From the NCBI GenBank assembly GCA_948144175.1, contig CANXME010000532.1:5001-69000 (forward strand): a stretch of 64,000 nucleotides of DNA. The letters are read 5' to 3'. Of the stretch, positions 21,193 through 33,848 are shown piece by piece. This DNA is from Closterium sp. NIES-65. Taxonomy: Eukaryota; Streptophyta; Zygnematophyceae; Desmidiales; Closteriaceae. How positions within the stretch are numbered: the first letter of the stretch is position 1; every line of letters begins with the position of its first letter. Under the pieces are notes generated by a model that worked only from the letters and a program-made list of their open reading frames with translations, ran no database searches and was not told the origin of the DNA. A program made the position numbers and the translations under genes.

Positions 21193-21358
21193 AGGGTTTT
21201 CAGCTTAGCGGGGACAGGTATCCCGACCCCTCCGCTTTCAGGGGATGGGTTTCGCAACCTGGGCACAGTTTTTGCAAAAGGCTGGGCTAAGGGGGGACAG
21301 TTATCCCTCAGGTAAGGGACTCGAGCTCTCAATGAGCCACGTGTCTTACTTTTCACAG
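21193..21358 (+). repeat. Left arm of foldback element
   Basis: Reverse complement of 21803-21967, beginning AGGGTTTTCAGCTTAGCGGGG. Confidence 0.88.
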
Positions 21359-21440
21359 AGAGCTTACTGTAGGTGTTCAATCACAGATTCCCTACTGCTC
21401 TGGCTTGTCGTTTCAGCCCAAAATAATTCACGCGGAAGAG

Positions 21441-21478
21441 TCGTTTAGCTAGCCCATTTGGGCGGCGGCGCTAAACGA
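21441..21478. repeat. Short hairpin in foldback centre
   Basis: GTCGTTTAGC near 21440-21449 pairs with GCTAAACGAC at 21469-21478. Confidence 0.7.
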
Positions 21479-21550
21479 CGCTACCGGGAACAATAAGGGC
21501 AAGGCATTAAAAATACCCCTAGGGAACCTGACGCATTTTTGGGAGGGATC

Positions 21551-21597
21551 AACCCTAAACACGGGAAAGGGCATTGATTTTAGGGTTGATGCCTCCC
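21551..21597. repeat. Hairpin in foldback centre
   Basis: A 19-nt arm GGGAGGGATCAACCCTAAA pairs with TTTAGGGTTGATGCCTCCC across a loop of about 10-20 nt, with one mismatch. Confidence 0.75.
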
Positions 21598-21802
21598 TGA
21601 GTCGCGTCTCCTCCGATTGGGATTAATTTTTTTCGGGTCAGGGGATGCAATATATATTCCCACATTTTCTCAGGGTGTCTGGTGCAATATACAGCTTTGG
21701 GAACAGCAGTTTGACTAGCCACCCCAAACGTGCGCTTGATTCGGTAGAAAAGACAAGCATGCGCAGTGCAGAATTTCTGATTGCATGTGTACAGTGATCG
21801 AG

Positions 21803-21967
21803 CTGTGAAGGATGAAAAACGTGGCTCATTGAGAGCTCGAGTCCCTCACCTGAATGATAACTGTCCCCCCCTAGCCCAGCCTTTTGCGGAAACTGTGCGC
21901 AGGTTGCGAAACCCGTCCCCTGAAAGCGGAGGGGTCGGGATACCTGTCCCCGCTAAGCTGAAAACCC
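21803..21967 (-). repeat. Right arm of foldback element
   Basis: Inverted copy of 21193-21358, ending GCTGAAAACCC. Confidence 0.88.
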
Positions 21968-21975
21968 AGGAAAAC

Positions 21976-22438
21976 ACGTCGAGCACACATGCTTGCTGAT
22001 CTGTTGAGCAGTCGAACTGCCACAAGGGATCGATCTATGTTCTGGAAACCGCCCAAGTTCAAAGAACTTGCCAGTTGTCCATGTCGGGCTGCGTCAATGT
22101 CCTCTCCTATTACAGATCTCACTCTTTCCTAGGGTTGCTTAACGTTAGACCACCGTATGTTAAAATCCTGCAATGCCACTCAGAGAAAAATCCAATTCCT
22201 TGCTTTGCGTCCAGCAGGTCCTCTAACAGGATTTTTGGCTCCTTATTATTGCTGCCAATCTCAGCCGACTCACCTGCGAATATTTGAGTATCGAGTATCC
22301 CCGCGTATTTTTTCTTGAATTATGATTTCAGCGGATACAATATTACCTGTCTTGTCGTTTATTCTTTTTTTTTTAATGTTGAGATAAATGAATTGAGAAT
22401 TACTGTGCATCCCTACCAGTAGCAAGTGAAGCGTGCAG
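21976..22438. other. Intergenic, no gene seen
   Basis: AT-rich unique sequence between the foldback element and B1. No coding signal or RNA gene recognised. Confidence 0.6.
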
Positions 22439-22557
22439 TGAGAGAAGTTGAACGGGAATGATGAATGAGTAAGTGAAAGTTGGGTACAAAAGCAAACCCT
22501 AGAAAACACTACCCCATATGCGCTACCTCACTATAGCTATGTCATATATATCTGACA
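22439..22557 (-). repeat. 3' LTR of B1
   Basis: 119 bp. It lacks about 10 bp (CCTACAATAG) that the 5' LTR keeps. Confidence 0.92.
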
Positions 22558-22768
22558 CACCCCCATAGGCAAAGTGGGGGAGAACAAGGGGTCACAAGAC
22601 CAGTAAAGCAAAGCAAAACAAAGCAAGCTCAGGGTGGATCACAAAGTCACCACACAGTCCGAGCACAAGGTCAAGGCCACAAAGCCAGTTCACATGCAGG
22701 GGTGCACATATATATATAACTCTAAACAAGCAAGAGCAGGTATATAGATATGCAAAGTACAAGTAAGA

Positions 22769-25700
22769 TCAAGAGGTGAGCAAGTGAGGTAAGACAAGTA
22801 CAAGTCCCAACTGAGTACAGAAGGGCTGATGATCACAAGGCGGCAGTGCCTTGGTGAACACATCAGTAGTGTAGGCCTCAGAGGCCACGTACGCAAGTCG
22901 CAACTGACCACGCTGCTGCAGCTCACGAACAAGGAAGTAGCGGAGAGCAATGTGCTTCGTTCTGTGCTCCAGTCTCTGCTCTCGACACAAGGCCAGCATG
23001 GCCTTGTTGTCTACGTACAGCACTGGAGGAGAACGAGGCCGCTCTCCAAGGTCAGTCAGCAGGTAGGTGAGCCAGCGAAGCTCCTGTGCGGCCATGGCCC
23101 CGGCGTAGATCTCAGCCTCACAACTGGAGCCGAGAACAGAAGACGAGCGAGTAGCCCGCCACGAAACAGAGCCGGAACCAAGGCTGAAGGTGTAGCCCTG
23201 TGACGACCGCTGCGTAGCCTGGTCGTCAGCCCAAGAAGCGTCCGCGTGCCTAGTGAGGACCACTGGACTCCGCCCTCCAAGCACTAGCCCCATGCCCGAC
23301 GTACTGCACAAATAGCGCAACACCCTCTTCGCTGCAGCCATGTGCTCCGGTCTGTGTCTCCCAGGAGCAACATAGCGTGCGAGAATGCTAAGAGGGTATG
23401 CAAGGTCAGGTCGTGTGCAGGTCATCAGGTACATGAGGCAGCCAACAAGCTCTGGATACGGGCCACTCGACTCTACGGACTCATCCGAAGGCAGAGCCGA
23501 GAGCGAGTGGCGAGTAGGCAGAGGAGTGGCCTGAGGCGAGGAGTACGTGAAGCCGAAGCGCTGAAGGACCTGCTGCACCATGTGTGACTGAGTCAGAGTA
23601 AGGGTGCGCTGTGCTCTGTCCCGGGTGATCTGCAAGCCAAGGTAGCTGCGCAGTTCACCCAGGTCTGTACACGTGTGTCTCTTCTGCAGCTCGGACTTCA
23701 CGTAGGCGAGTCCAGTAGTGTCAGCTGTGGCAAAGACCAAGTCGTCGACGTACACGAGGATGTAGAACGGCGGCAGAGAGGTGTCGGTGCGGAGAAACAG
23801 CGACGGGTCGGCAGTAGAAGGAGCAAACCCAAGAGCCGCAAGTGTAGTCCTCAGTGTGTCGTGCCACTCACGCGGTGCCTGGCGGAGACCGTAGACTGGC
23901 CGTCGGAGGCTCCACTGGGTGCCAGGAGGGAAAGTCCCAGTGAAGCCAGGTGGACGGTGCAGCCAGATCTCCTCGTGCAGGCTACCCTGCAAGAAAGCAG
24001 TGCTGAAGTCAAGAGAGTGGAGCTCGTAGTCGCGCTGAGCGGCTATGTGCAGCAGCACCCGAAGAGTGGTCATCTTCGGGGTGGGAGAGAAGGTCTGAAA
24101 GTAGTCAACTCCCTGCCGCTGACTGAAGCCACGAGCCACGTACCGCGCCTTGAAGACAGGTGGAGAGCCCGGCGGCCGCTTCACCCTGAAGATCCACATG
24201 CCACTGACGATGTTCGCCCCAGGAGGGGGAACCGCGTCAACGTAGGTGCCTGTGGACTTCCAGGAAGCCATCTCTGCATCCATAGCTGCCTGCCACTGAG
24301 AGGAGTAGGGACCCTCTACGGCCTCCGCGTAAGAGCGCGGACTCGAGATGTCTAGTGCATCCGGGTCTCCCTCAGGGGCAAGTAGTACGGACGCGAGATG
24401 AGGTGAAGCAGCAGCCAGACACTAGAACTCCTCCTGCCTGTCCTCAAGGACGTCCGTGCCAAGAGCACACTCACCCCCGACGGACGGAGGACACACAGAC
24501 TCAGACTCAGCAACAAGACTAGCAGCGTAGTCTAGACGACAGCGAGCAGCAAAATCGACGAGCACAGCAACAAGCGCAGACGCAGCAGTGGACTCAAAAG
24601 AGGGGTCAGTGACGACTGTAGCAAGGAGACGTGTGACAGTAGGACTGGCAGTACGGAGAGAGTCTGACTCTGGGTCGGCAAGTGCAGGAAGAGAGGACTC
24701 AGGAGGAGAAGGCAAAGGGGCACGCAGAGGAGCAGTGGACGGACGCAGAGACATCCGGTGGGTGCCAGGGACAGGAGGAGGACACTGACGCGAACCGCGA
24801 CTACTAGCGTGAGCAGCACGAACAGGCGACGCGGGACGAGACGCAGGCTCACGACGCTCAGCAAGACCTCCAGTAGGACCAGTGTAAGGAGAGGGAGCAG
24901 GAAGTGGGGAGGCGGGCTCTAACTGTGACTGTGACTGGACAGGCGGTGGACACTCTACAGGAGGAGAAAGACCAAGAACCTGCTGCAGGAGCGGAACGAA
25001 GTACGGCCGAGGCCGCGCGGCAACTGCAGACACAGCAGGGACAGCACTAGCACCCTCAGCGGCAGCACCAGCGCCAACAGCACCTCCAGCTGCAGGACCT
25101 CCAGCAGCACCAGCAGCACCCGCAGCAGGACCACCGCCAGGAAGGACAGCAGCAGTCTCAGCACCAACACCCTTAGTAGCTCCAGCGCCAGGCGGAACCG
25201 AAGGCCCAGGAGCCCCGGGACCGGCGGCACAAGTACCCTCAGCGGCCGAAGAAGCTCCAGCTCCAGCAGTACGCCTCCAGCGGCGAGCAAACCACTCGCG
25301 CAGCTCCTGTGGAGAGAGTGGCTCCCGCCGAGACGAAGCACCCGGAGAGCCTCCAGGCCCCGCACCGCGAGACGCCAGAAGGGGAGGTCCAGTGGCCGCA
25401 GGCTCCGCAACTCCAGGCTCAGCAGCACCCCCTGGCTGAGTAGCTCCTGACGTAGCACCCCCAGGCTCAGCACCCCCAGTCGTAGCACCCCCAGGCTTAG
25501 CACCCCCAGACTCAGCACTCCCAGGCCCAGCACCCCCAGGCTCAGCACCCCCAATCGCAGTACCCCCAGGCTCAGCACCCCTAGGCTCAGCGCCCAAGCG
25601 TGCAGCACCCCCAGAGTCAGCACCCCCAGGCTCAGCACTCGCAGCAGTACCAGAGTCACCAGCAACCTCGACCGGCTCGACTGCGTCTACCTGGGACACA

Positions 25701-27472
25701 CCTAAAGGGGCAGGACCCCGGGGGGGAAGGGGGTCTACCTGGGGGGGACCTGGCACAAGGAAGTGCGGTGGCGGGGGGAGGGAAGGAGTGCGGTAGGGGA
25801 AGAGGCGGTAGAAGGGGACTGACTCGTTGAACGTGACGTCCTGGGAGGACAGAACACGACGAGAGGAGGGGTGGTAGAACTGCCACCCTGGGGCGTCAGG
25901 GGGGAAGCCTAGGAAGACACAGGGAGCAGCATGAGGGGACAGCTTGTCCGCAGACAAGTCGCGGAAAAACGCCCGAGATCCCCAGACAAGGAACGCAGAC
26001 GCATCGCCGACCTTCCCCGTCCACAAGAGAGCTGGGGAGGTCTCCGGCCGGGAGACCCTGGGGTGAATGTTGATCTGATGCGCCGCGTACCGAACCGCAA
26101 ACGGCCACAGAAAATGGGGGGCAGCCGCATGCATCATGGACGTACGAGCGACGTCCATGACCATGCCAATGCGGCGCTCAGCAATCCCATTTTGCTGTGG
26201 AGAGTCCGGAAGCGTAAAGGTCTGGCGGATACCTCGTGCACGACAGTAGGCTCGCAGAAGGCCAGAGGAGAACTCTCCACCTCGGTCAGAGTGCAGACGC
26301 AGGACAGGAAAGTCCGAGCCGAAGCTCCTCCTGAGCTGGAGACGAGCTGCGCGGATCCAGTCGATCAACACCTCAGTGACATCACCCTTGCTGCGCAAGG
26401 GGAAGACTGTGGTGTAACGCGAGTAGTCGTCAACCACCAGCAGGAAGTAGCGCTCGTGACCCTGTCCACGGACGCGGGCCGGGCCCCACACGTCCATGTG
26501 AAGCGTCTGCAGAGGATCCTCTGTCAGGGGAAACTAGGAGGAGTGAGGGGCAGCCCGGAGCCGCCCCTCGACACAGGGGACACAGGAAGGTACTGGCCCC
26601 GAAGGAAGGGGAGGGAGAGACCGGGGGAGACCAGAGACAAGGACACGGGAAGCCATGGCCCGAAGAGAAGGCAAGGAGGGGTGGCCAAGACGGTGGTGCC
26701 ACAGGAGAGTCTCGTGAGACAGGAGGCGACACGAGCAGGGGGCAGACTCAGGACCAGACCTGGACGCAACAGCAAACACCTAACTCGACGCAGCTACCTG
26801 GCCAGACGCAGGGACAGGAGGAGACTCAGTGGTCAGGGTGTAGAGACTCGACCCCGGCCGACGCAAAAACGTGGCCAGGTGTCGGCCTATGCGGGCGTCC
26901 GAGCAGTGGGTCACCCGCTGACTCGCAGGAGTAAACTGGTGGACCCCCCCATCCTGCAGGTCAGCACCACTCACCAAGTTCGTCGAGAACGAGGGGAGGT
27001 ACAGACCAGACAGGGTGCCCGAGGGGACAGCCGAACACGGGAGGACAGTGGAGAAGTGAGAGAGGACAGGTCCCCCAGAGGGGTCAGCCAGGGAGACTGC
27101 AACCGGCCGACCAAGCGGCGTGAGTGTGGTGCGGTCTCGAAAGAAGGAGCAAGAAGCCCCTGAGTCAAGTGTGAAGGTGAGGGAGGCCGAAGCCGACGCA
27201 GTACCTGAGAGCGCAGCCTCACCAGTACCTGAGAGCGCAGACGCACTGGCACCTAGAGCAGCAGCCTCACAAGCACCTAGCGTAGCAGTACCAATGCCCG
27301 GGTCGGGCGGGAAACACCGGTAACAGTCACCCTCATCACTAATAGTCACAGCATACATGGCAGCAAGGATAGCATGAAATTCAAGATCAAAGATAGCTAC
27401 GCCAGCCCTAGACAGCTCTCCCCAGCGGGGAATCTCACTAGCCTCGAGGAACTGCTGGCGCCAAGCGTCCAT
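22769..27472 (-). pseudogene. Copia protease-integrase-RT-RNase H of B1
   Basis: A single frame across 4.7 kb with TAG stops at 26780, 26534 and 24422; each aligns with a Gln codon in sister copies. Order: protease LDSGAS (about 27160), integrase HHRLGH...CVPC and SDRGGEF/SPQQNG, a repetitive Gly-Ala-Glu-Pro linker (25380-25680), RT with YVDDLVF (about 23745) and RNase H ending at 22769. The last 504-codon segment (24283-22769) is open. Confidence 0.9.
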
Positions 27473-28692
27473 CAGGCGGCCAAAGCAGCGCTGGGTGGGG
27501 TGGGCACCCCCACACTGCTCACCCGCGCGGTCGCCGGAACGAAGGACGTAGGTGCACGGACCAAAACCCCCACCACGCTGACGCTGCGCGTACCACTCAC
27601 GGAGCTGCTAAGGTGGGGGGATGTCCTGAGAACGCTGCTGCTGCTGCTGCTGCTGGCGCTGACCACCGCCAGAGCCGCTCCGCTGCGGGGCACCACCCCG
27701 ACCAGCTCCACCCCCTCCGCCACCGCCGCCTCCACTCCGCCACCACCGCCGCCTCCGCTCCCACCGCTACCGCCGCCACCGCCTCCGCCTCCGCTGCCGC
27801 CACCACCACCACCACCCCCGCCACCACTCCCACCGCCACCCCCACTCCCTCCGCCGCCTCCACCGCCACCTCCACCGCCCCCGCCAGCTCCACCCGCGCC
27901 CTTGCCCCCCTTGCCCTTGCCAGGTCGGCGTCTCCCGCTAGGGGCAGACGCCGCGCCGACCGACTCAAGACCAAGCAGGTCGGCAGCAGCAGCAGAGGCA
28001 ACAGAGGGCAGCAGGGGCGAAGGAGAACACCCCTCAAAGATGGGGGTGCGAGGGTCACCCCGAGAGGCTCCTACAGCGACGATGCTCTTCTCCGCCGCTA
28101 GGAGGGCCTTCTCGAGGAGGTCAACAGTGAGAGTGGTGGGATAGACTGAGAGAAAGTGGTTCCTGACTACGCGAAGGGAGTCAGGGAGGCGTGTGACTAT
28201 GTAATAGAGAGTGATGTACATGAGGGGGGGGTTCTTGGCGCAGAACTCAGCAGGAAGTGCGGCGCGGTAGCGAGTGTCACTAGTGCGGAGGTGCGTAATG
28301 AGGTCGGCGACTGTGGGAAAGGCAGCAAGGTCAGGAAAGAGGTACGGTAGCATGAGGCGGCTCAGTGCAGCAGTGGCAGGAGAAGAGTAGCGCGCAATTA
28401 GAGCGTCGTACAAGGTCTGAGCACTCTTGTATTGACTAAAGTGCGCGCGCTCAGTGGTAGGCAGGTGACGACGCACAACAAGACGTGCAGCAGCATCGCG
28501 GGTGGCCCACTAAGAGCGAACAGTGGGGTCAGCGTCAGTAGCAGGGGCAGGAGAGGCGCCAGAGGTGAGGTCAAAGAGAGAAAGACCGTCCGCCCTATCG
28601 CACTGTAAAAACAGCTGCAGGTCGTCGACCCAGACCTCAAAGTCAATGGCTCGACCCTCAGCGTCAAAAGTGAGGACACTAGGGGTAGCCAT
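27472..28692 (-). pseudogene. Copia gag of B1
   Basis: Starts at ATG 28692 (MATPSVLTFDAEGR). TAG at 28510 replaces a Gln codon. The frame then runs through the gag helical region to a Gly-rich tract of about 80 residues (27720-27900). A frameshift follows near 27620-27650, in a CAG-repeat region, and TAG at 27608 also replaces a Gln codon. The C-x13-C-x3-H-x4-C motif is read in the shifted frame. Confidence 0.85.
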
Positions 28693-28754
28693 GACGACGA
28701 TAGACTAGCAGTGCAAGCAGTAGGGGAAGGGCACGCAGTGACAGTGGGGCTGCG

Positions 28755-29760
28755 CTCACCGGACAGGGCAGGTCGGGCGGCTCGGTTGTAGAGCGGCTCG
28801 GCTGCTGGGCGGCTCGGCGACTGGGCGGCTCGGCGGCTCGGCGCTCGGCTGCTGGGCGGCTCGGCTGCACAGCGGCTCGGCGGCTGGGCGGCTGGGCGGC
28901 TCGGCGCTCGGCTGCTGGGGGGCTCGGCTGAATGGCGGCTCGGCTGGTGGGCGGCCGGGCGGCTCTGCAGCTGGGCGGCCCGGCTCCTCCGGTACTCGGC
29001 GGCGCGGCGGTCGGCTGCTCGGGTGCACGCTGCAGGGTGGTGCTGCGGTCGGCGGCTCGGGTGGCGGGCAGGAGAGGAGAGTGGCAGGGCCGCAGCAGAC
29101 GGGCGGCGGGGCCCCAGGTGCAGGGCGGCGGGGCCGCAGCAGAAGGGCGGCGGGGCAGGTAGAGTCGGGCGGCGGGGCCGCGAGGTGTAGGGCGGCGGGG
29201 CCGCTAAAGCAGGGCGGCGGGGCCGCGAAATGAAGGGCGGTGGGGCCGCGAGGTGTAGGGCGGCAGGGCCGCTAAAGCAGGGCGACGGGGCCGCTAAGGA
29301 AGGGCGGCGGGGCCGCTAAAGTAGGGCGGCGGGGCCGCGAAATGAAGGGCGGCGGGGCCGAGAAAGCAGGGCGGCGGGGCCGCGAGGTGTAGGGCGGGGG
29401 GGCCGCTAAAGCAGGGCGGCGGGGCCGCGAGGTGTAGGGCGGCGGGGCCGCGAGGTGTAGGGCGGCGGGGCCGCTAAAGCAGGGCGGCGGGGCCGCGAGG
29501 TGTAGGGCGGCGGGGCCGCTAAAGCAGGGCGGCGGGGCCGCGAAGTGTAGGGCGGCGGGGCCGCTAGGTGTAGGGCGGCGGGGCCGCTAAAGCAGGGCGG
29601 CGGGGCCGGTAAAGCAGGGCGGCGAGGCCGCGAATCAGGGGCGGCAGGGCCGCGACAGTAGGGCGGCAGGGCCGCTAGGGGAGGGGAAGGCCGCTAGGGC
29701 GGCTCGTCGAGTTAACAGCCCGAGGCGCGACTCGGGATGAGCGCGCTTCGGGCAGTAAAA
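28755..29760 (-). repeat. GC-rich minisatellite leader of B1
   Basis: Tandem units of about 22-23 bp with GGGCGGCGGGGCCGC cores at 29060-29690, and CGGCTCGGCGGCT units at 28770-28990. Non-coding leader between primer site and gag. Confidence 0.87.
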
Positions 29761-29819
29761 AAAAAATCGAAGTGGTGGGCCCTAGGCGCAGTTCCCACAG
29801 GGGAACCTGCTCGATACCA

Positions 29820-29948
29820 TGAGAGAAGTTGAACGAGAATGATGAATGAGTAAGTGAAAGTTGGGTACAAAAGCAAACCCTAGAAAACTTTACCCCATAT
29901 GTGCTACCCCACTATAGCCTACAATAGCTATGTCATATATATCTGACA
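29820..29948 (-). repeat. 5' LTR of B1
   Basis: 129 bp, TG...CA, flanked by tgcag. Confidence 0.94.
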
Positions 29949-29953
29949 TGCAG

Positions 29954-30344
29954 TTGCGAGTACAAATGCGAAGGGGCAGAATCACGCGAAACGTCGCGTA
30001 CGATTGGAGGCATCTAGACCATCGGAACAGAAGCATCGGGCAGCTGCAACACGAAGGACATGGCGGGAACAAGTTCGTAACCGGTTCCCCGCATCGCACG
30101 GTTGTGTTTCACTGCAATAAGGAAATGTACCCCTTGAAGTACATGGCTAGTCTATGTCGTTTCGAATTCCCTTCGTATTATGATGTAAGCACATGCACCG
30201 GAATACTTCGGATATAAACGCATGTGCGCTTATAATAAAAACAGTGTTGTTAAGGGGGGTGCGCTCATAATTTAGTCAAATTTATAAGAGCATTTGCTTA
30301 TATAATAAGAAATATGTTTTAAATACACCAAATTGTGCATCTCA
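29954..30344. other. Intergenic, no gene seen
   Basis: Unique sequence between B1 and a decayed Copia copy. No coding or RNA signal recognised. Confidence 0.55.
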
Positions 30345-33230
30345 GTCTTTCAGTTTCCAATCGGTCAGCTTCTACCGTCTCTTCCCCCACACGTCTTCTC
30401 CTGTCCCCCCGCTGCCCCTTTTCCTGGTTCCAGGTTAACCCCCCGGTAGACCCCCACCCCCCTTCGCGTCCTGCTCCTTCAGGTGTGTCTCAGGTAGTAT
30501 CACCCACCGTAATTGAGCCTTTGGAGGTCTCCTCTGGCCCGACTGAGGGGGGTGGCCCTGCTGTTGGCGACACTACGGCCTCTCGTTGCTCCCCGCGCTC
30601 GAAGACCCCTCCTAGCTTCCCACCTAGGCCGTCTTCATCGCCTTAGGAGCCTGTCGCGACGAACTCCTGTGCTGCTGGGGGTGGTGGTGCTGGAGGCGTA
30701 GACTCTGAGGGTGCCGACGCTTGAGGCGCTAGTTTGGGGGGTGCTCCCGCTGGAGGTACTGAATGTGCTAGAGTTGGAGGTGCTGGAGCTGGAGGTACTG
30801 GAGCTGGAGGCGCTGGTGCTGGCGGTGCTGTCGCTGGAGGAGCTGGAGGTACTAGAGCTAGAGGTACTAGTGCTGGATTTACTGGAGGTTCTGGTTCTGG
30901 GGGTGCTACTCGGTCACTACAGCCGCGACCGATTTTCTAGCCACCGCCGCAGTCGTCACTGCCACCACCTGACTTGGCGCTCGCCAGGTGCTCAGTCATC
31001 CGTCTCCAATGGTGCTACTCCTCGTCTATTGTGTCCACCGACAGACCAATCCCGCCCACAGTTACAGTATGACTCCCCACTTCCTCCTCCTTCTCCTTAC
31101 ACTGAGTCGACAGTCTCCCTGACTGAGCGTCGAGAGCCTGCGTCCCGTCCGGCCACACCTATTTGTTCTCGTCGTGCACCCCGTGTTTGTCCTCCACAGG
31201 TGCCTGACACTCACACAATTGCACTTTGTCCTTACTCTGTTCCTTTGAATCTGACTGTCATCCATCCGTCGGGGGGTGAGCTTGCCCTTGGTAGTGATGT
31301 CCTCGAGGACAGGCAGTTTGAGCTCAAGTGCTTTGCGGCTGCTGTACATCATCTCGCTGTCACGCTGCTTGCCCTTGAGGGAGACCCGGATGCACTAGAC
31401 ATCCTGACCCTGCGCTTTTACGATGAGGCGATCACGTGTCAATACTCCTCTTATTGGTAGACAGCCGTGGACGTAGAGATGGCATCCTAAAAGTCCACAG
31501 CATGTACGTCGATGTAGTTCCCCCTCCTGAGGCGAACATAGCCGATGACATGTGGATTTTCAGGGTGAAGCGGCCGCCGGGTTCTCCGCCTGCCTTCAAG
31601 GCGCGTTAGGGTTTAGGGTTCAGTCAACGACAAGGGGTCTACTTCTTCCTAACTTTCTCCCCCACCTTGAAAATGACCACTCTTTGGGTGTTTCTGCACG
31701 TTGCAGCACAGCGTGACTACGAGCTGCACTCTCTCGACATCTCCACAGCTTACTTGCACGGCAGCCGTCATGAGGAGATCTGGCTGCGCCGCCCACCTGG
31801 CTTGACTGGGTCGTTTCCTTTGGGTACCTAGTGGATCCTCCGGCGGCCAGTCTACGGTCTCCGCCAGGCGTGCCGCGAGTGGCACGACACAGTGAGGACA
31901 ACACTTGCGGCTCTTGGGTTTGTTCCTTCCACTGCTGACCCGTCGCTGTTTCTGTGCACCAAACCTTCTCTACCGCCGTTCTACATCCTCGTGAACGTCG
32001 AGGACTTGGTCTTTGCTAATGCTAACATAGAGGTACTGGCCCCTTGCGAAGGCGGAGCTGCAGAAGAGGCACATATGCAATGACATGGGTGAGCTTCACA
32101 GCTATCTTGGCTTCTAGATCACCCAGGGCAGAGCAACGCGCACCATCAGTCTGACACAGGCACGCATGGTGCAGCAGGTCCTTTAGTGCTTCCACTCCTC
32201 GCCACAACCCACTCCTCTACCTACGAGCCGCTTGTTCTCAGCTTCACATTCGGACGAGTCTGTAGAGCTGAGTGGTCCGTATCCAGCGCTTGTGGGCTGC
32301 CTCATGTACCTGATGACGCGCCCTCAACCTGTCCTCGCGTACCCTCTCAACATCCTGGCGTGCTTCGTTGCGCCTGAGAGGCACCGCCCTGAACACTACC
32401 GGGTTGCGCAAAGGGCACTCAGACGCTTCTTGGTCCAGCGACCAGGAGACCCAGCTGTTGCCACAGGGTTACACTTTTAATCTTCGCACTGGTTCTGTCT
32501 CCTAGAGGTCCACCGACTCGTCTTCTGTACTTAGTTCCAGCTATGAGGCAGATATCTAAGCTGAGGCTATGGCTGCACTGGAGTTACGCTGGCTGACCTA
32601 CTTGTTGACAGACTTGATTAAGTGGCCTTGTTCTCCTCCAGTTCTGTACGTCGACAACATGGCCATGATTGCCTTGTGTCGGGAGCAGAGATTGGAGCAC
32701 AGAATGAGCACATTGCTCTTCGTTGCTTTCTCGCATAAGAGCTTCACCACCGTGGTCAGCGTGGCCTCACAAGCCAACACTGCTAATATTTTCACCAAGG
32801 CCCTGAGAAGTGGTGATCATTAGCGCTTATGCACTGCTCTTGGGCTTGTGCCCACTCTGCCTCACTTGCTTGTCTCTTGACTCTGCCTTGTAGTGTGATA
32901 TATATCTACTTGCTTACTTTTGCTATGTTCACTGTATTGTTTGTGCTATTATAACATTGCATGTGAACCGGCCTTGTGGCCGCTTACTTGTGCTCGAGCT
33001 ATGTGATGATCTGAGATCCACTCTGAGCTTTGTTTTTTGCTTCTGTTGACTGGTCATATGATCGCTTGTTGTTCTTGCAATTCCCCACTTTGCCTATGGG
33101 GGTGTGTCAAACTACAAACATAGTTGTTAGGTTGTAATGGGGCACATAATATGGGGGATAGCACTTCTACGGTTTGTACTTGTATCCCAACCCTTGCTAA
33201 TCCAATCATAACTTAGGGTTTAGGTTTAGG
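30345..33230 (+). mobile_element. 5'-truncated, heavily decayed Copia copy
   Basis: Homology to the Copia group starts abruptly in the integrase C-terminal region (about 30345), continues through the linker, RT (FYILVNVEDLVFAN replaces YVDD at about 31980) and RNase H to about 32820, then a 3' UTR, and an LTR starting near 33105. Stops and frameshifts occur throughout. Gag, protease and most of integrase are absent. It is the oldest copy here. A telomere-like tract at about 31608-31620 replaces 16 bp of RT. Confidence 0.85.
33105..33230 (+). repeat. Decayed 3' LTR
   Basis: Begins TGTCAAAC after CTATGGGGGTG. The right end is uncertain. It contains a tract resembling TTAGGGTTTAGG. Confidence 0.55.
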
Positions 33231-33571
33231 CGTCTCTTCGTCGGGTGAAGCATCGCATCCTGACGGCACTCCTTGATGGTGTTCGCGACTAGCTTAGCTG
33301 CCGACATCGACGTCGGCTTATGAACGCGCGGATGCTTTGACGTTCACGTGAGAGGGGCTGAAAGGTAGGAGATGGTGGGTAAGACGTTGTAGGTTGTAAT
33401 GCATGATGACATCAAGACATTGTTCTCCTATACCCGATGTATGACGAGCAGTGTAGGGATTAAGTTAGACGCACACTATGAACAAAACCAGAATACGATG
33501 ACACACAGAGCTATCCAGCTCATACTGTACAACACAATGCATCTAAACTTGTCAGTGAAGCCGGCGTGGAT
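33231..33571. other. Unassigned sequence
   Basis: No recognisable gene. It may belong with 33748-34440, which the solo LTR separates from it. Confidence 0.4.
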
Positions 33572-33747
33572 TGTGAAAATAAGGTGTAGAAGAAGGCGCC
33601 ATAGCTAGGAAAGTCCTAGCTAGGCAAGAAACAGTTTAGGCAAAAGAGGGGTTCACTAGCAGGAATGAGGATACAAATAGCAAACCCTAGAAGGGTTGTA
33701 CTTGCTATAGAGCACCCCACTACAGGCTAGAGCATAACATTCTGACA
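33572..33747 (-). mobile_element. Solo Copia LTR
   Basis: 176 bp, TGTGAA...CTGACA, flanked by tggat (33567-33571 and 33748-33752). Its inner 90 bp or so match the F-type LTR in reverse; the outer part is longer than in other copies. Confidence 0.88.
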
Positions 33748-33848
33748 TGGATGTGGCGGGGTTTGTGGACGTTGGCACCTCCATGCCCGAATGCACATTA
33801 ATGTGGCTCACTCCGCCACCGTCTACATCATGCGGGTCGGCAGCGGCC

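Larger units (their letters stand above)
21193..21967. mobile_element. Foldback/MITE element upstream of SOD
   Basis: Inverted arms of about 165 bp (21193-21358 and 21803-21967) differ at a modest number of sites. They are flanked by the direct repeat aggaaaac (21185-21192 and 21968-21975). An 8-bp duplication with AGGGTTTTC ends fits a hAT-related MITE, though the arms are long for one. The centre (21359-21802) has no convincing gene but carries two further hairpins. Confidence 0.75.
22439..29948 (-). mobile_element. Copia LTR retrotransposon B1 (full length, decayed)
   Basis: Bounded by LTRs at 22439-22557 (119 bp) and 29820-29948 (129 bp) and by the duplication tgcag (22434-22438 and 29949-29953). 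The LTRs differ by about five substitutions and a 10-bp deletion in the left copy. A primer site starting TGGTATCGAGCAGG follows the 5' LTR. The leader is a GC-rich minisatellite and gag has a Gly-rich linker. Coding is broken by at least five TAG stops and one frameshift. Confidence 0.94.

Noticed and set aside
27374-28144. Long Pro-rich open frame on the plus strand
   Set aside because: It is the antisense of the Gly-rich gag linker of B1; the stop-free run follows from GGC/GGT repeats.
29060-29690. CRISPR-like regular repeats
   Set aside because: Units are contiguous degenerate minisatellites without unique spacers, in a plant retrotransposon leader.
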